DNA of 64,000 bases from Elusimicrobiota bacterium (GTDB lineage Bacteria > Elusimicrobiota > Elusimicrobia > UBA1565 > UBA9628): the NCBI GenBank assembly GCA_030696455.1, contig JAUYSH010000042.1, positions 1-64,000 on the forward strand, read 5' to 3'. Positions 1-15,000 of the stretch are shown here, piece by piece; the first letter of the stretch is position 1; the number at the start of each line of letters is the position of its first letter. A program made the translations under genes and the position numbers. The notes under the pieces were generated by a model, which searched no databases, was not told where the DNA came from, and was given only the letters and a program-made list of their open reading frames with translations.

Positions 1-73
1 CGCCGCCCGGACCGCGCGGGCCGCTCGCCGCGGCGCGCGGCCCGCGCCGGCCCGGCGGGGGGAGCGTTAACTC
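1..73. other. G/C-only leader upstream of giant ORF
   Basis: Almost pure G and C with short self-complementary runs such as CCGCGC and GCCGGCCC. It could be the end of an upstream gene, a structured leader or a terminator. No promoter or complete gene can be recognised in the 73 bases available. Confidence 0.4.
57..64 (+). promoter_or_regulatory. Shine-Dalgarno-like GGGGGGAG for the giant ORF
   Basis: GGGGGGAG ends nine bases before the ATG at 74. The reading frame then encodes a convincing signal peptide straight from this ATG, so the purine run supports the start. It contrasts with several downstream genes that have no Shine-Dalgarno sequence. Confidence 0.5.
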
Positions 74-3000
74 ATGCGCTTGAACCGGCGCGCGGCTAAG
101 GCGGCGGGACTTCTCTCGGCCCTGCTCGCTTTCGTTCCGGCCGCGTACGCGGAGACCGAAGGCATGCTCGGCTACGGCCGCGTCGTCCCTGCGCCGACCG
201 TGCGCACCTTCTCCGGCGGCAACTGGGGCAATGAGGCCACCGGTTTGGCGGACTCCGCCGATCCGGGCGTCATCCAGTGGTTGAGGACGGCCGCGGCGCC
301 GTCCTGGAGCGCGCGCGCCGGCTACAAAGCGACCGTCTCCATCGACCATTTGGGCAACCTCACGATGCAGATTTACGACGGCGCCAACTGGATCGACATG
401 CAGCGCGTCATCTTGAGCCAGACCGGCCTGGCGCAGTGGCAGTGGGCGGACGTGACCTGGGTCGGCGACAAGGCGCTTGTGACCTTCAGCCGCAACGTGA
501 CCACGGCCAACCAACAGCTCGGCTTCTACACTTGGGACGCCGGTTGGAGCGGCCAGGGCCTGACGGGCTACACGGCCACGCAGGTGGCGCGCTCGGTGCG
601 CCTGGCGTCGTCTCCGGTTTATGTCTCGAGCAAGGCCGTGGTCTCGGTTCAAAACGCCGCCGGCGGCGTGGCGTCGCGCGGCTGGCACGGCACCGACTGG
701 ATGGCGACCTCGTTCGTCAACGCGACCGTGGAGAGCATCGGCAACTACCGCGGTTTCGATGTGGCCTTCACCTCCGACATCGCGCGCGTCGTTACGGGTT
801 CGGCCGACGCCTTGGACCATGACGCCTGGAACATGACCACGGGGGCGTGGTCGAGTCCCGCCGCTACCCCCGACTTCGATCCAGGCAACAACAGTACCTG
901 GTATTGGGTTCGTCTCGCGGCCGACCCTCACAGCGACTCGAATGGACGCATGATTCTCCTCACTTGGAACGAGGACAACGACATCGCGGTCGGCGTCTGG
1001 GACAACGGCTGGAAAGCGACCGGCGCCAGCGGCGATGTTTCGTTCAACGACACGCAGATCGAGACGAACGCGCAAAATCCGCTCAACCAGCTCGGCGATG
1101 TGGCCTGGCAAACCGACTCGGGCGGGACGCGCAAGGCCGTGCTCGCCTGGGCGCGCGCCAGCGAACAGCGTCCCGTATACCGGACCTACACGCCGGGCAC
1201 CGGCTGGAGCAACGCGGCGTTCGCGCCGACGGTGTCCTCCAACATCCGCGCGGTCCGCGTGTTCTGCGACATCGACACCAACGAGTTGTTCCTGTTCACG
1301 GTCAACAACGCGGGGCAACTCAATGCGGTGCAAGGCGTAGGGGACGGCACCGACCTCAACGGCGGTACGAACGAACTGATCAGCGGCTACATGACCCGGC
1401 CCATTTTGCCGACGACGACCAGCGACCCTCGCCAGGCCTTCGACGCGACCGACGGTCCCATGGTCTCCTACGGTAAAGCCTCCGACTTTCCTTATATCAG
1501 GAACTTCAACGGCACCACCTTCGCCGGGGAGACCTCGGCGCCCAACCTGGGCGGGACGCCGCGGCACATCGTCATCCAGTCCAATCCGACGCGCAACGAG
1601 AAGGTTCTCGGAGCCATCGGCAACGACGGCTTCATCCGCTTTATCGTCTACAACGGAGTCAGCGGCACCTGGGGCAACCAAAGCGTTTGGCCCTTGCCCG
1701 CGGGCTTGGCCATCGGCAACGACACGGACACCAACAACCAGGATCGCTACCGGGGTTTCGACATCGCGTTCGAGCGTTCGAGCGGCGACGCCATCGTCGT
1801 TTTTTTCGCCGGCTCGGAGAAACCTTATTATGACCGCTGGAACGGCACGAGTTGGCAGGGCGCTTCCGAGATCACGGGCTGGGTGACCGATGCGACCCCG
1901 CGGTACCCTTTCTGGATCAAACTGGCGGCGAACCCCAATCCGTCAAGCGAAGAGATCATCGCGGTGGCCGCGCACGCGCCCAATCCGACCTTCACGGCTC
2001 CCGGGGCCGACGATGTGAAGCTGCGCGCCATGGTCTGGAACGGCTCGACCTGGGGTTCGGCCCGTGAGCACGAGGCGGGCCTGGAGACCATCGCGACCCA
2101 GGCTTTCGATGTGGTTTACGAGTCCACTTATCCTTTCCGCGGCATGGTGGGTTGGGCCAACCGCGCAGACGAGACTCTGCGTTATAACCTTTGGATCAGC
2201 ACGGCGATCGCCGGCGCGCACTGGTATTACGCCACCTTCAACGCGTCGGGTGACCTTCAGGGCGGCGGCAACTCGAACACCAACATTTGGGTGCGCCTCT
2301 CCGCGGAACCGATCAGCAACCGCATCGCGGTGGCGGTTCTCAGTGACGGATTGGACGATCTGTCCATGGCGACCTTGGATCTGCCCGACACTTTCGGCAA
2401 CCTGGCCACGGTCGATGCCAATAACATCCCGACGCAGGTCAATGTTTATTTCCGTCCGTTCGACATGGCCTGGGAGCAGGCGGGCGGCGGCGGCCTGGTT
2501 TTCGCCTACGCCGATAATAATGCCCTGTTGCGATATCGGCGTTTTACGGCGAGCTTGGCCGGAGAGTTGAGCGCCGAGTCCGTGGGTACGGGCTTCGTCG
2601 CCCGCGGCGTGCAGATGGAGGCGGACCCTTACTCCAACAACATCCGCACCATCGTCACCGCCTCCGATTACTCGCTGCAACTGCAGAACTGGTCGGGGGC
2701 GGCGTGGAGCGTGCTGTTCAGCCCCACGCCCAAGATCATGTTGGGCGAGGAAGGCGCTTCCCCGCCGACCTTCGCTCCATTTTATTTCACGCACTCGCGC
2801 GACTTCACCCGACCGGTGTCCGTCGTCCAAAATCCGGTCAACAATGCCCATTACGTGACCGGCCAGCCCGCGTCGATCTCAGGCACCGCCAACGACGACC
2901 TCGTCGGCGACGGAAAAAATGTCTCCGGCCTGGTGCGGGTCAATGTCATCATCCGGGACATGAGCCTGCCCAACGAGTACTACCAGGTCGGCGCGGGCTG

Positions 3001-6000
3001 GGTGACCACGGTGACGCCCATCCGCAATCTTGCGACCGGCCTCAACAATTGGTCCATCGGCGGCCTGGGCGCCATCTGGACCAACGGCCGCACTTACCGG
3101 ATCCAGTCCGAGGCGGTCGACCGCGAGGGCAACACGCAGGCCGTGCTCTCGCAGGTGGATTTCGTCTTCGACACCTCGCGCCCGACCGGCGTGATCGTCC
3201 ATCCGCGGACGCAGGCCGGCTTCGAGGGCTACTATCGCGGCTTCCAGCTGGCCACCGTGTCGGGGACCGCGGGAGACACGCCGCCCGGTCTGGTGTCGAG
3301 CCTCGTGTTCAACTTGCGGCGCGAGTTGCCGACGGGCGTCTTCAACTGGTGGAACCGCGAGACGGAGACCTGGCAGGGCTCCGAGATCTACTACTCGACG
3401 GTGGCCTGCGGCATCAACTGCTGGAACTCGGGCACCGGCGTCTGGAAGTCGACGATGCCCGCCGCGGCCTGGACCGACGGCGCCACCTACTACCTCGGGT
3501 TGAACGTTCAGGACCGGGCCGGCAACTGGCACCTCACGGCCACCACGAACACCTTCGTCGTCGATGAGACGACGCCCACCGTGACGGTGGGCCTGCCCGG
3601 CGTGGAGGAAGGCGTGTACCGCGGCTTCAGCCAAATCACCGGCCTGTCCGCCGACGACTTCCAGCTGCGCATGAGCTCGGTCTCCATCCGCGACCTGGGC
3701 ACCGGCAACTGCTGGGGCGGCGCGGCCTTCAACCAGGGCTGCCCGTTCTGGATCAACAGCGCGACGACGCACGCGTGGTCGTATCCCTTCGCGTCGGGGG
3801 TCTTCAACAACGCCCGCATCGAGATCTCGGCCAGGGCCCAGGACGCCGCGGGCAATCTCACGGCGACGCCGACGACCCGCATCTTCCGTGTGGACAGCAC
3901 GACGCCGACGACCACCGTCGCGGTGCCCGTCTCCAACTCCACGCGCACGACTTTGACCTTGATCACGGGCCTCGCGACCGACAACAGCAACGGCTTCCTC
4001 GAGGGCGTGAAGCTGCGCATCTTCCGGCCGAAGGACGGCCTGTATTGGACCGGCGCCGGCTGGGGCGGCCAGACCGAGATCAACGCCAACGACACGCGCG
4101 ACGGCAACTCCAGCTTCGCCGACCCGACGGAGACCTTCTCGCAGGCCTGGAGCCTGCCGTTCAACGACGTGAACTGGGGCGCCAACAAGGAGGGCACGGC
4201 GACGCCCTACACCCCGGACGAGATCAGCGGCTCGTCGTTCACGATCATCGTGACCGCGCGCGACCGGGCCCGCGACGCGAACAACGCCCTGCAGCCGCAC
4301 GAGTTCGACTGGACCACGGTGAGCCAGCACCGCTTCTGGTGGGACGTGGTCAAGCCGACGACCACCGTGGATTTCCCGGGGCACCTGGGTACGCTCGGCC
4401 AGGGGGCCACGACCTTCCACGGCGGCAAGTACGACGCCCATAGCGGCGTCAACCGCGTCGAGTACCAGCTCCAGCGCCAGTCCGACGGCCTGTTCTGGCT
4501 CGGCGGCACGAACTGGGGTTCGATGCCCGCGAACTGGCCCGACGCCCAGCTGTGGGCGTCGTCCTGGACCTTCACCAGCCCGGCCTTCGCTCCGTCGGAC
4601 TCGGGCATCTCCTATGTGATGTACACGCGCGCGTGCGACAACGGCGGCGTGCTGGCCGACACGGACTGCGCCTCGCCGACCAAGCTCGCCAACGTGCAGA
4701 CGGACTGGACGGTGGGCGTCGACTCCGTGACGTTCGCCGTCGACGCGGTCAATCCCCTCTCGGGCGTGACGGTGCCCAACCAGAACCAGATCAACCGCCT
4801 GCCCACGATCTCCGGCACGGCGACGGACTTCTCGGCGATCGCGCTGACCGAGGTCGCGATCGCGAGCAGCGCCGGCGGCTCCTGCGCGGGCGGCTCCCCG
4901 GACGGCACCTGCCGCTGGTGGAGCCACGCGAATTCGAACTGGGTCTCCTTCGCCACCTTCACGAACACGACGGTGCAGGGCTCGCCGTGGTCGTACACGG
5001 TGCCCGGGGCGATCGGCTTCGTGGACGGCCGCGATTATCAGATCATCCCCCGCGCGCGGGACTTGGTCGCCAACCAGGCCGAGGGCACGCCCCGCACCTT
5101 CACCTGGGATGTCACGGCGCCCTTGGGCAACCTGACCGTCCCGTCGAGCGGCACCGCGGTCACCGCGCTCAACGCCATCTCGGGCACGGCGTCGGACGTC
5201 GCGCCCGGCCTGCCCAACCAAGCCGAGATCTATATCCGTCGCGTCGGAACTCCCTTATATTGGGACCCCAACGGCGTGGCCGGCGCCGCGGGCCAGTTCA
5301 ACCCGTCGGGCGCCGTGATCTGGTTCCTGCTGGCCGACAGCCCGTCGGACGGGCTGTGGACCTACAACAGCTCGCCGGTGCCCTGGACCAACGGCCTTTA
5401 CTACGAGATGAGCACGCGGATCCGCGACTTCGCGACCAACGAGACCGGCCAGCCCTCGCCCGGCACGCCCGGCGCCGGCGCGCTGCCGACGCCGGTGTTC
5501 TTCGACCTCGACCGCCCCACGGCGACCATCGACAACATCGTCAACGCTTCTTTCGTCAGCGCGGTCGCCGCGGCCTCGGGCAAGGCGTCGGATATCGGCA
5601 CGGGGCTCAACGGAGGGCGCGTCTCGAATGTCTACCTGCATGTATACCGCCAGGGCCTCAACCAGACCTGGAATTGGAACACGACCACCTGGGTGGCGGG
5701 CGACCAGCAATCCGCCATCGCCGACCCCTCTTCTCAGCCCAACTTCTGGAAGTCGGTCCCCTATACGCCGGACCCCGTGGACCCCTCGAGCGGGACCTGG
5801 TCGGAGCCGCTGGCCTTCCTGGCGGGGCAGTCCGGCGAGACCTTCCGCGTCGTCGCGCGCGCCCGGGACTGGGCCAACTCGATGCAGGTCACACCCTCGA
5901 CCGTGACCTTCACGCTCGACGAGTATCAGGCCTCGCCGGAGCGGCCGAGCGCCACGGTCGCCGCGCCGGTCGACGGGCTCCACACGCGCCCGATCTTCGC

Positions 6001-9000
6001 GTTCGCGTCGGGCTCCTCGCTCGACAACACCGGCGGTCAGATCGCGGCCGTGCGCGTGAGCCTGCGCCGTTTCAACGGCCCCGTCAACTACTGGACGGGC
6101 CTGGCGTGGTCGGCCGTCGAGCCCGTGCCCTGGCCGAACGCGGCCGCGGCGGACGGGAACTTCAACTCGGACAGCGAAGGCTGGCAGTTCGCCATGCCGC
6201 CGCTGGCCGAGTGGACGGACAACGTCGCCTACGACGTGCGCGCCCAGGCGGTGGACGCCGCGGGCAACTTCTCGGTGATCCAGTGGTCGACGAAGAACTT
6301 CGTCTACGACACCTTCAAGCCGACGGCGACGATCACCTTGCCCATCAACGCCGGCTACATCTCGCAGACCGGCTTCGTCAGCGGCGGAGCGGTCGACACG
6401 GGCGCGGGCGTGGTGGACTTCGTCCAGGTGCGCGTGCGCCGCGCCTCGGACGGCCGCTACCTCGACCTGTCGGTCGGGCCGAACGGGGATTGGGTGGTGG
6501 GAGGGCCGGAGATCTGGAATAACGCGACGATCGGGGGCGCCGGCCCGTGGACCTTCTCGCTGTCGAGCGCGGCGTGGGAAACAGGCATCAACTACGAGGC
6601 GCAGGCGCGCGGCATCGACCGGGCGACCAACATGCAGGTCACCTACTCGAGCGTGACCTTCTCGGCCGACTTTCAGGTCCCGTCGTCGGTGGTCCAGGTC
6701 CCGATCCACGCCACGACGCCGGACAACATCACCGACATCACGGGCACGGCCGTCGACGCCGGCCCCTCCGGCGTGGGTAACGTCTTCGTCGCCTACTGGC
6801 GCGCCTCCCCGGCGAACTGGTGGAACAGGACGACGATGGCCTTCGACCTGCCCGACGCGGCCGTGCCGCCCGACGCCCCGGGCCTGGCGTCGAACTACTG
6901 GGTCAAGGCGAGCACGAACAACACCCCGACCGTCGCCTGGGTCGTGACCGGCGCCTCGACGCCGTCGTTCGTCGGCGGCGTGACCTACCACGTGTTGTCG
7001 GCCGTCAGCGACCGCGCGACGAACCTCGAGGGCCGCCCGTCGGCCGCGGCGCTGGGCACGAACCGGATCTCGTTCACCGCGGCGTTCCCGGCCTCGCAGA
7101 TCGTCAAGCCCGACGCGACGGACCCGCACTTCCGCGCGACCTTGGCGACCTTGTCGGGCACGATCAACACGGTGGCGACCGGCGCCGAAGTCCGCATCCG
7201 GGACATCACCAACAACCTCTACTGGAACGGCGGGGGGTGGGCCGCGCCGATCGTCTTCATCCCGGCGACGGTCGGCGGCCTCGATTGGTCCTACACGATC
7301 CCGGCCGTGAACTTCACGAGCCTCAACCGCTACTCGGTGGAGTCCCGCGCGACCGGCGTGCCGGTCGAGGCCCCGCCCAAGGGCCCGCGCGAGTTCTACA
7401 TCGACGACGGCGTGCCGACGGCGGGGGTCAGCATGCCCGACGTCCTTTATAAGGTGAGCCTGCCGGCCCTGTCGGGCACCGCGGCCGATGACGCGGACGC
7501 GTTGGCCGGCGCGCAGAAGACGGTCTATTTCCGCCTGCGCCGCACCGAGCTCGCGCTGCCGCAATACTGGAACCCGACGGTCTCGACCTACACCTCCTCC
7601 GCGCTCGACTGCTTGAGCGGCGTGGACGCGACCTGTCTCGTTCCCAACGTGGGGGCTTTGCCGCCGAACACCTTCGCGGTGACCCACGCGAGCTTCACCG
7701 ACTCGACGGCGTACGAGGCGAACCGCGCCTACGTCGTCTCATTGATCGTCAAGGACCGCGCGGGCAACGGCACGACGGTCAACAAGAACTTCACCTGGGA
7801 CGTCGGCGCGCCCGTGTCGGGGATGACGTTGCCCAACCACTCCAACCCGATCCGCTCGATGGGCTCGCCGCAGATCACCGGCACCGCGACCGACAACTTC
7901 CTCGTTCACGCCACGAGCGTCGCGGTCCGCTCCCTGCGCAACGGCCTGTGCTATAACCCCGGGACCTTGTTCTTCACCGAGACCTGCCCGTACTGGCTCG
8001 CCACCTCGAGCAATCCCGCGGCGGACTGGACCTTCAGCGACGCGAACCTCAACTCCGCGCTCGGCGCCTTCAGCACCTACTACACCATCCTCTCTCGCGC
8101 GGCGGACGTCGCGGGCAACGAGCAATCCGGCTTCACGGCGAACGTCTCCTCGCGGACCTTCCTGTTCGACATCGTGCCGCCCGTCTCCGCGATCACCTAT
8201 CCAGCGCACCTCGCCGCTTACCGGGGCTCTCAGGTCAGCGGCGTGTTCAACCCCTTCGCCGGAAACGCCTCGGACCCCGGCGCGCCGTGGAACGCCGGCC
8301 TGCGCCGCGTCGAGATCCGCCTGTCCTACGTGGCGGCCCCGGACACCTGGTACTGGCAGTCCACGCAGTTCTCCTCGGGCACCGGGGTGAGCAACGGCGG
8401 CTGGTTCGCCACCACGGACAACCTGTGGAGCTCGATCGGCGCGATCACCTGGCGGGCGGCCGACACGTCGTACCGCCTCGAGAGCCGGGCGGAGGACGCG
8501 ACCTTCCTTAAAGACGGCACCGCGGTCGGCAACATCGGCACGCCCGCCACGGTGGGCGGGGACATCGTGGACTTCATCGTCGACGACACGATCCCGACGG
8601 TCCTGCTCCAGCAGCCGAGCGGGGCGAATGTCGGCGCGCTGACCATGATCTCCGGCACGGCGCTCGGAGACGGCGCCGGCCTGTCCGAGGTCGCCCTGCG
8701 CATCCAGCGCACGAACGGCGGACCGCTCGAGGATTGGACGGGCTCCTCCTGGACCGCGCTCAATACCCACTACTCGACGGCGACGCTCGGCGGGGTGTTC
8801 GGCAATCAGACCTGGACCTACGACGACGTCGTGGGCGCCTTCGTCAGCGGCGAGCAGTACCGCCTGTTCCTGCGCGTCACCGACCGCGCGGGCAACGTCC
8901 GCGCCGCGCCGGGCGGGGGGGACCTGACCTTCGTCTACGACTCGGTCGCGCCGAACCTGGCGATCAACTTCCCGTACTCCCCGCCGACCGTGCCGCCGTA

Positions 9001-12000
9001 CTCGAACCGCGCGGAGTCCTCGCGCCAGGTGATCCTGGCCTCGGGCACGGTCAGCGATCCGGGAGCGGTGGTCTCCGGCGTGACCCAGGTCTGGGTCGCG
9101 CTCTCGTCGGGCTCGGCCGAGGATGTCTGGTGGAACGACACGACGCGGCTCTTCGACACGAGTCAGCCGACCGTGTTCTGGGCCGCGCAGGTGTACGTGG
9201 GCGGCTCCGATTGGACCTACCAGCCCGCCGAGTTCGCCACGACCGCGTTCCAGGACGGCGTCATCTACCGCCTGCACGTGCGCGCGCGCGACGCGGCGGG
9301 CAACTGGACCAACAACGTGACCAACCCGGTCCTGTCGGCGGCCGCCCAGTCCCAGTCCCTGCGCTACGACCTCTCGCGCCCGACCTCGACGGTCTCGGTG
9401 CCGGTCAACGGCACGAAGATCAACTCCTTGCCTGCCTTCTCGGGCGCCATGACCGAGACCGGCGCCGGCGGCTCCGGCGTGCTGCGCTCCTACCTCGCGG
9501 TGCGCCACGACGACGGCGGAAGCGCCGCCAACGGCTGGTGGAACTGGGGCACGGGCGCCTTCGACGGCGCGATCAGCGACCCGCCGCCGGCGCCGCCGGG
9601 CCCCGCCTGGACGCAGGTGTCGAGCACGCCGGTGCAGAACCTCGGGACCTTGTCCTGGTCGACCGCGACGCCGGCGGGCATGCTCGAGTCGAGCGCCACT
9701 TACCGCGCCGTGGTCGTGGCCCTCGATCAGGCGACGAACATCCAGCAGAACCCGGCCGCCGCGGGCGCGGGCGCCGCGTTCCGCTACGACACGCAGGCGC
9801 CGACCGCGACCTTGACCAACCCGCCTTACGCCGCCTTCGTCAACGCGGCGGGCCTCGGGCTCATCGCCGGCACCGCCACCGACGAGACGAGGGGCGCCTC
9901 CGGACTGCAGACGATCCAGATTCTCCTCAAGCTCCAGAACGCGGAGGCGTACTGGAACGGCGGGACGACCGGGGTGTTCGCCTCGGACTACGACAACACC
10001 GGGAGCAAGTTCGGCCAGTGGCGCACGGTCCCGACCGGCTTCAACTGGAGCCTGGCCTTCCCGCCGATGGCCCCGGCCGAGTCGCGCGCCCTGCGCCTGT
10101 GGGTCCGCGCGACGGACCAGGCCGGCAACCAGAGTGCTACGCCCAGCAACGGCCAGCTCGACGCCAACCTCAACGCGGACGGCACGCCCGCGCGCTCCTT
10201 CATCTACGACAACACCCCGCCCACGACGCTCGTGACCGCGCCCGCGCCGTTCGTCAACTTCGCGCCGGCGACGATCACCGGCACGGCCGAGGACGCCTTC
10301 CCCGCCTTCAACCCCAGCGGCGTGATCGACGTGCGCCTGCGCATGGCGCGCAGCACCGGCGAGTACTGGGACCTGTTCGGGAGCACCTGGACCGCGAGCA
10401 ACGCCTTCTCCAATACCAGCCTCACGGGCCTCAACCCGTGGACGTTCTCGGCCTTCAACGGCGCCTTCAGCGACGGCTACCGCTACGACGTCAACTCCCG
10501 GGGCGAGGATGCGGCGGGCAACCTGGAGACGGGCTTCGGGACCTATTCCTTCATCGTGGACCGCAGCACCCCGCTGAGCTCCATCGAGTGGCCCCACGCG
10601 AGCGCCTTCGTCAGCTCCGCGGCGGTCGTCATCCGCGGTATGGCCGACGACTTCTACTGCACGCAGCAGCCGGCCCTGTGCAACGCGTCGCGCAACTCCC
10701 AGTCCGGCCTGACGGCGACGGGCGTGACGGTCGCCGTCGCCGAGGTCGTGGTCTCGACGAATTGGTGGGACGGCGCGAACTTCGCCTCGGCGGTCCCGGT
10801 GTGGCTGCCCGCTTCCTTCGCCGGCGCCTCGAGCGGCACCTGGACCTTCCCGCTGCCGGCCGGCAAGCTGACCTCGACCAAGGTCTACCGCGCCGTGGTG
10901 CGGGCCCAGGACCGGGCCGGCAACCTCGACATCGTCACCTCGACGAACAGCTTCATCTACGACGCGGCCGCGCCTGTGTCGCTGGCGACTTCCCCGGTCC
11001 TGTTCAATGGCTCGATCTCCGGGATCTACGGCACGGCGAGCGACGCCTCGCCGGGCGCGCTGTCGGTCGTGCGCCTGACGATTCGCAAGACCGCCCCGCT
11101 CAACGAGTACTGGAACGGCGTCGCCTGGCAAGGCGCGCCCGTCGAGCTGTCCTCGGGCGTCGTCGGCGCCTTCATCGCCGGCACGACCTACGGCTGGTAC
11201 TACGACACGTCGGCGACGAACTTCACCAACGCGTCGACCTACACGGTCACCGCGCGCGCGGTGGACCAGGCGGGCAACGTCGAGCCCGCGCATGGCTCCC
11301 ACGACATCGAGTTCTACCTCGAGGCGCCGACGCCGACGGTGGTCCTGACCCAGCCCACGGCCCCGGACCTCAAGCATTACGGGCCGAACTCGGCCGGAGG
11401 CGTCACCACCCTCATCGGCACGGGCCAGAACCTCCGCCTGACCAACGGCGTGCGCGTCGCGCTGCAGCGCCTGAGCGAGCCCACGAGCTACTGGTATGAC
11501 CCGACCGCCTCGTGGACCAACGATCCCTCGACGTACACCGCGATCAATGTTATCGCCGGTACTCCCCAGACCTGGAGCCTCGGGCTCAATGCGCCGTATG
11601 TCGTCGACAATGCCTCCTACAGCCTGACCGTCACCCCGGTCAACGCCGCGGGCCTTCTCGGCACGGCGGTCTCGCGCACCTTTGTCTTCGACAAGACGGC
11701 GCCCGTTTCAGCCTTCACCAACCCAGCCGTCGTCGCCTGCGCGGGCGCCGACGCGTGTTTGAGCGCTTTGCCGGCCATCGCGGGCACCTCGGCCGACACG
11801 ACGAACACGAACCCGCCGTCGGTCCAGTTCACGGGCGTGAAGCTGCGTCTGAAGAACTCCGTCACCGGCGACTACTGGAACGGAACCGCCTTCGCGCCGG
11901 GATTGTCCGAGATGTCGATCGAGGCGCCGAACTTCTCGGGGGCCGGGCCCTACGCCTGGAGCACGACGACCTTGGCCGGCGCCGGCCTTCTCGACGGCGA

Positions 12001-15000
12001 GGACTACACCTTGTTCGCCTACGCGGCGGACCGGGCCGGCAACGCCCAGAGCGTCGAGGCGCAGATGGCCCAGTTCACCTTCGTCTACGACACCTCCCCG
12101 CCCGTGGGCATCCTCAGCCAGCCGTCGTCGGGGCAGGTGTACCTGAACCTGGCCACGATCTCGGGCACCTCGGTGGATCCGGGCGGCGCCAACCCGAACA
12201 ATAAATTCTCCGGCGTGCAGCGCGTCGAGCTCCAGATCCGCAACCCGCAAAGCGACATCTGCTGGAACCACGGCGCCTCGGCCTTCGATCTGAGCTGCGC
12301 GGCTCCCGCGAGCTTCTTCACCGCGACGGGCATCAACCCTTGGACCTACTCGAACGCGAACCTGACGACCGCCTTGGTCACGGGCGGCCATTACACGATC
12401 ACCGCCCGCGCCGTGGACTTCGCCGGCAACGTCCAGTCCGTGTACACCGTCCCGGTGTCGAGCCGCACGCTCCAGGTCGACAAGGTCGCGCCGGCGACGG
12501 CCTTCACCAAGCCGCTCTCGGGCGTCTCCTATCGTCCGTCCCAGCTCAACGGCGGCTCGGCGCTGACCGGGAACGCCTCCGACGCGGAAGCCATGCTGTA
12601 TCCTCCGCCGCTCAACGACGCGATCCAGTCCGTCGACACGGTGATCTGGTACCTCGAGGGGGGGACCAGCTACTACTACACCGGCGTCGTCGACCTTTTC
12701 CCGAGCGGCAACGGCACGAAGTTCTCCTCGAACACGATCGAGTCGGCGCAGTGGAAGCCGGTGACGACCGGCACGGCGACCTGGTCCTCCCTGTTCACCG
12801 ACGCCGACTGGATCAGCGACAAGCCCTATCGCGCGAAGTCCCGCGCGCGCGACCGCGCGCGCGACGCCGGCGGGGCGATCGTCGGCAACCTCGGAACGAC
12901 CTTCGTGCAGAACGTCAGCCTCGTGGACTTCAAGGTGGACGCCACGCCGCCCGTCTCCACGGTCCACACGCCGGCCGGCACGGGCTTCCTTCACGACCTC
13001 GAGACGATCGCCGGCACCTCGAACTCGGACCTGTCGCTGGCCAACACCTACTACCTGCGCGTCTGGTACGTGGTCGGCACGAGCAGCATCTACTGGAACG
13101 GCAACGCCTGGAACACCGGCCTGCCGGACGTTCCCACCCAACTGCCCGTCGAGGTGGCCGGCTCGACGGGCGTCGTCGCCTGGACCTTCCCCGGCTCCAT
13201 GCCCGGCTACACCTTCCCGACCATCACCCAGCCGGACAACACGGCTTACGGCATCGCGATCCACGCCCGAGACAACGCCGGCAACCTCGAGGTCCCGACG
13301 ACCGCGCAGTTCATCCTCGACCAGGTCGGCCCGAACGTCATCATCTCCACGCCGATGCAGACCTCCCAGAACTACGGCTCGGCGCGGCCGCTGGTGACCT
13401 TGCGCGGCACCTCCAGCGACTCGCCCGCCGGCGTGCTGCGCGTCGACCTCGAGATCAAGCAGGTGTCCGACACGCCCAACCTGTTCTGGGACGGCTTCGT
13501 CTGGACCGCGGTCTCGAGCGTCGTGCCCGCGATCTCCACCAACCCGTGGACCTACGCCGCGCCGGCCTGGATCGACAACAAGCAGTATCAGATCCGCGCG
13601 AAGGCGGTCGACATGGCGGCCAACGACTCGGGCTTCGGCCTGGCGGTGCCCTTCAAGTACGACGTGAACAAGCCTTCGACCACCATCCTGGTCCCGAACC
13701 AGCCCTTTTACCCGCTGTCCTGGGCGGGCACCCCGCTGTCGGGCACCGCGCTCGATTGGGTGCATTACCCCTCCACCCAGGCGAAGTCGGGCCTGACGCG
13801 CGTCGAGATCCAGATCCACGACAACGTGGCCAACCTCTACTGGCAGGGCAACGGCTGGAACCCCGCCCCGGCCTTCCGCGCGGTCTCGACGACCACTCTC
13901 GATCCCTCGTCGTGGACCTACCCGCCGTCGAACCCGCCCGGCGACACCTTGCCGGGCTGGAACGACAACAACGACTACACCATCGACCTGCGCGCGACGG
14001 ACCGCACCGGCAACATCGAGAACCTGGTCAGCTACACCTTCACCTTCGACTCGTTCGCGCCGACGACCACGATCACGGCGCCGCTCGACGACAACTATGC
14101 GACCGCCTTCGCGCTGTCGAGCGGCACCTACTCCTCGGTGCCCGCCGGGATCGCGCAAGTGCTCGTCGCCGTCCGCAACCCTCTCGGCTCGTTCTGGGAC
14201 GGGACGAATTTCGTGTCCTTCAACCCCGCCACCTGCTGGCTGCCGGCGCAGATCCATCCGTCGTCGTGGTCGTTCACCAACGCGGCGCTGGCGGCGAACA
14301 TCAACACGACCCAGTCGGTGCCGATCACCTATGAGTTCTTCGTGCGCGGCGTGGACGGAGCTGGAAACGACAACCGCGGCTCGGGCCAGCCGACGGCCGG
14401 CACGGGCACCCGTCTGCGCGTGGACTACTTCGCGCCGACCTCGGGCTTCACTCACCCGCTCGACAACGCGGCGCTGACGGGCGGCGTCGCGCCTCTGACC
14501 GGCACCGCCGGCGACCAGGCGCTGGCGGCCACCAAGGGCATCGGCCTTTTCGAGGTGCGGCTCAAGGCGGTCCGGATCGACTCCGTCAACGCCCGCCGTT
14601 ACTGGGACGGCGTGAGCTGGAACGCCGCCGACCAGGGCTTCAACCTGCCGACCACGCTCGGCGGCGCGCCGCAATCGGTGCAGACCTTCGCCAGCCAGGG
14701 CGCGGCCATCGGCGACAACAACTTCGAGGACAGCTACCGTTATCAGGTCACCGCGCGCGCCGAGGACCTGCTCGGCTTCCAGGACCCGGTGTACTCCACG
14801 ACGACCTTCATCGTCGACCGCGCCACGCCGACCGCTTCCCTCCTGCGCCCCATGCACGGCAACTTCATCAGCACGGCGACCTTGTCTCTTTCCTCAGGCA
14901 CCTTCAGCGAGCCGGTCGGCCCCGGCGGCATCACCTCGGGCCTGGCCGAGGTGCGTCTCCAGATCGAGGACATTTCAGACCAGGCGACGGTCCCGCACGC

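Noticed and set aside
7739-11377. Antisense ORF of 1,212 codons (and similar ones at 2879-5221, 5255-7687, 11708-14857)
   Set aside because: Same high-GC shadow effect; low-complexity Arg/Gly/Val-rich translations without recognisable families.
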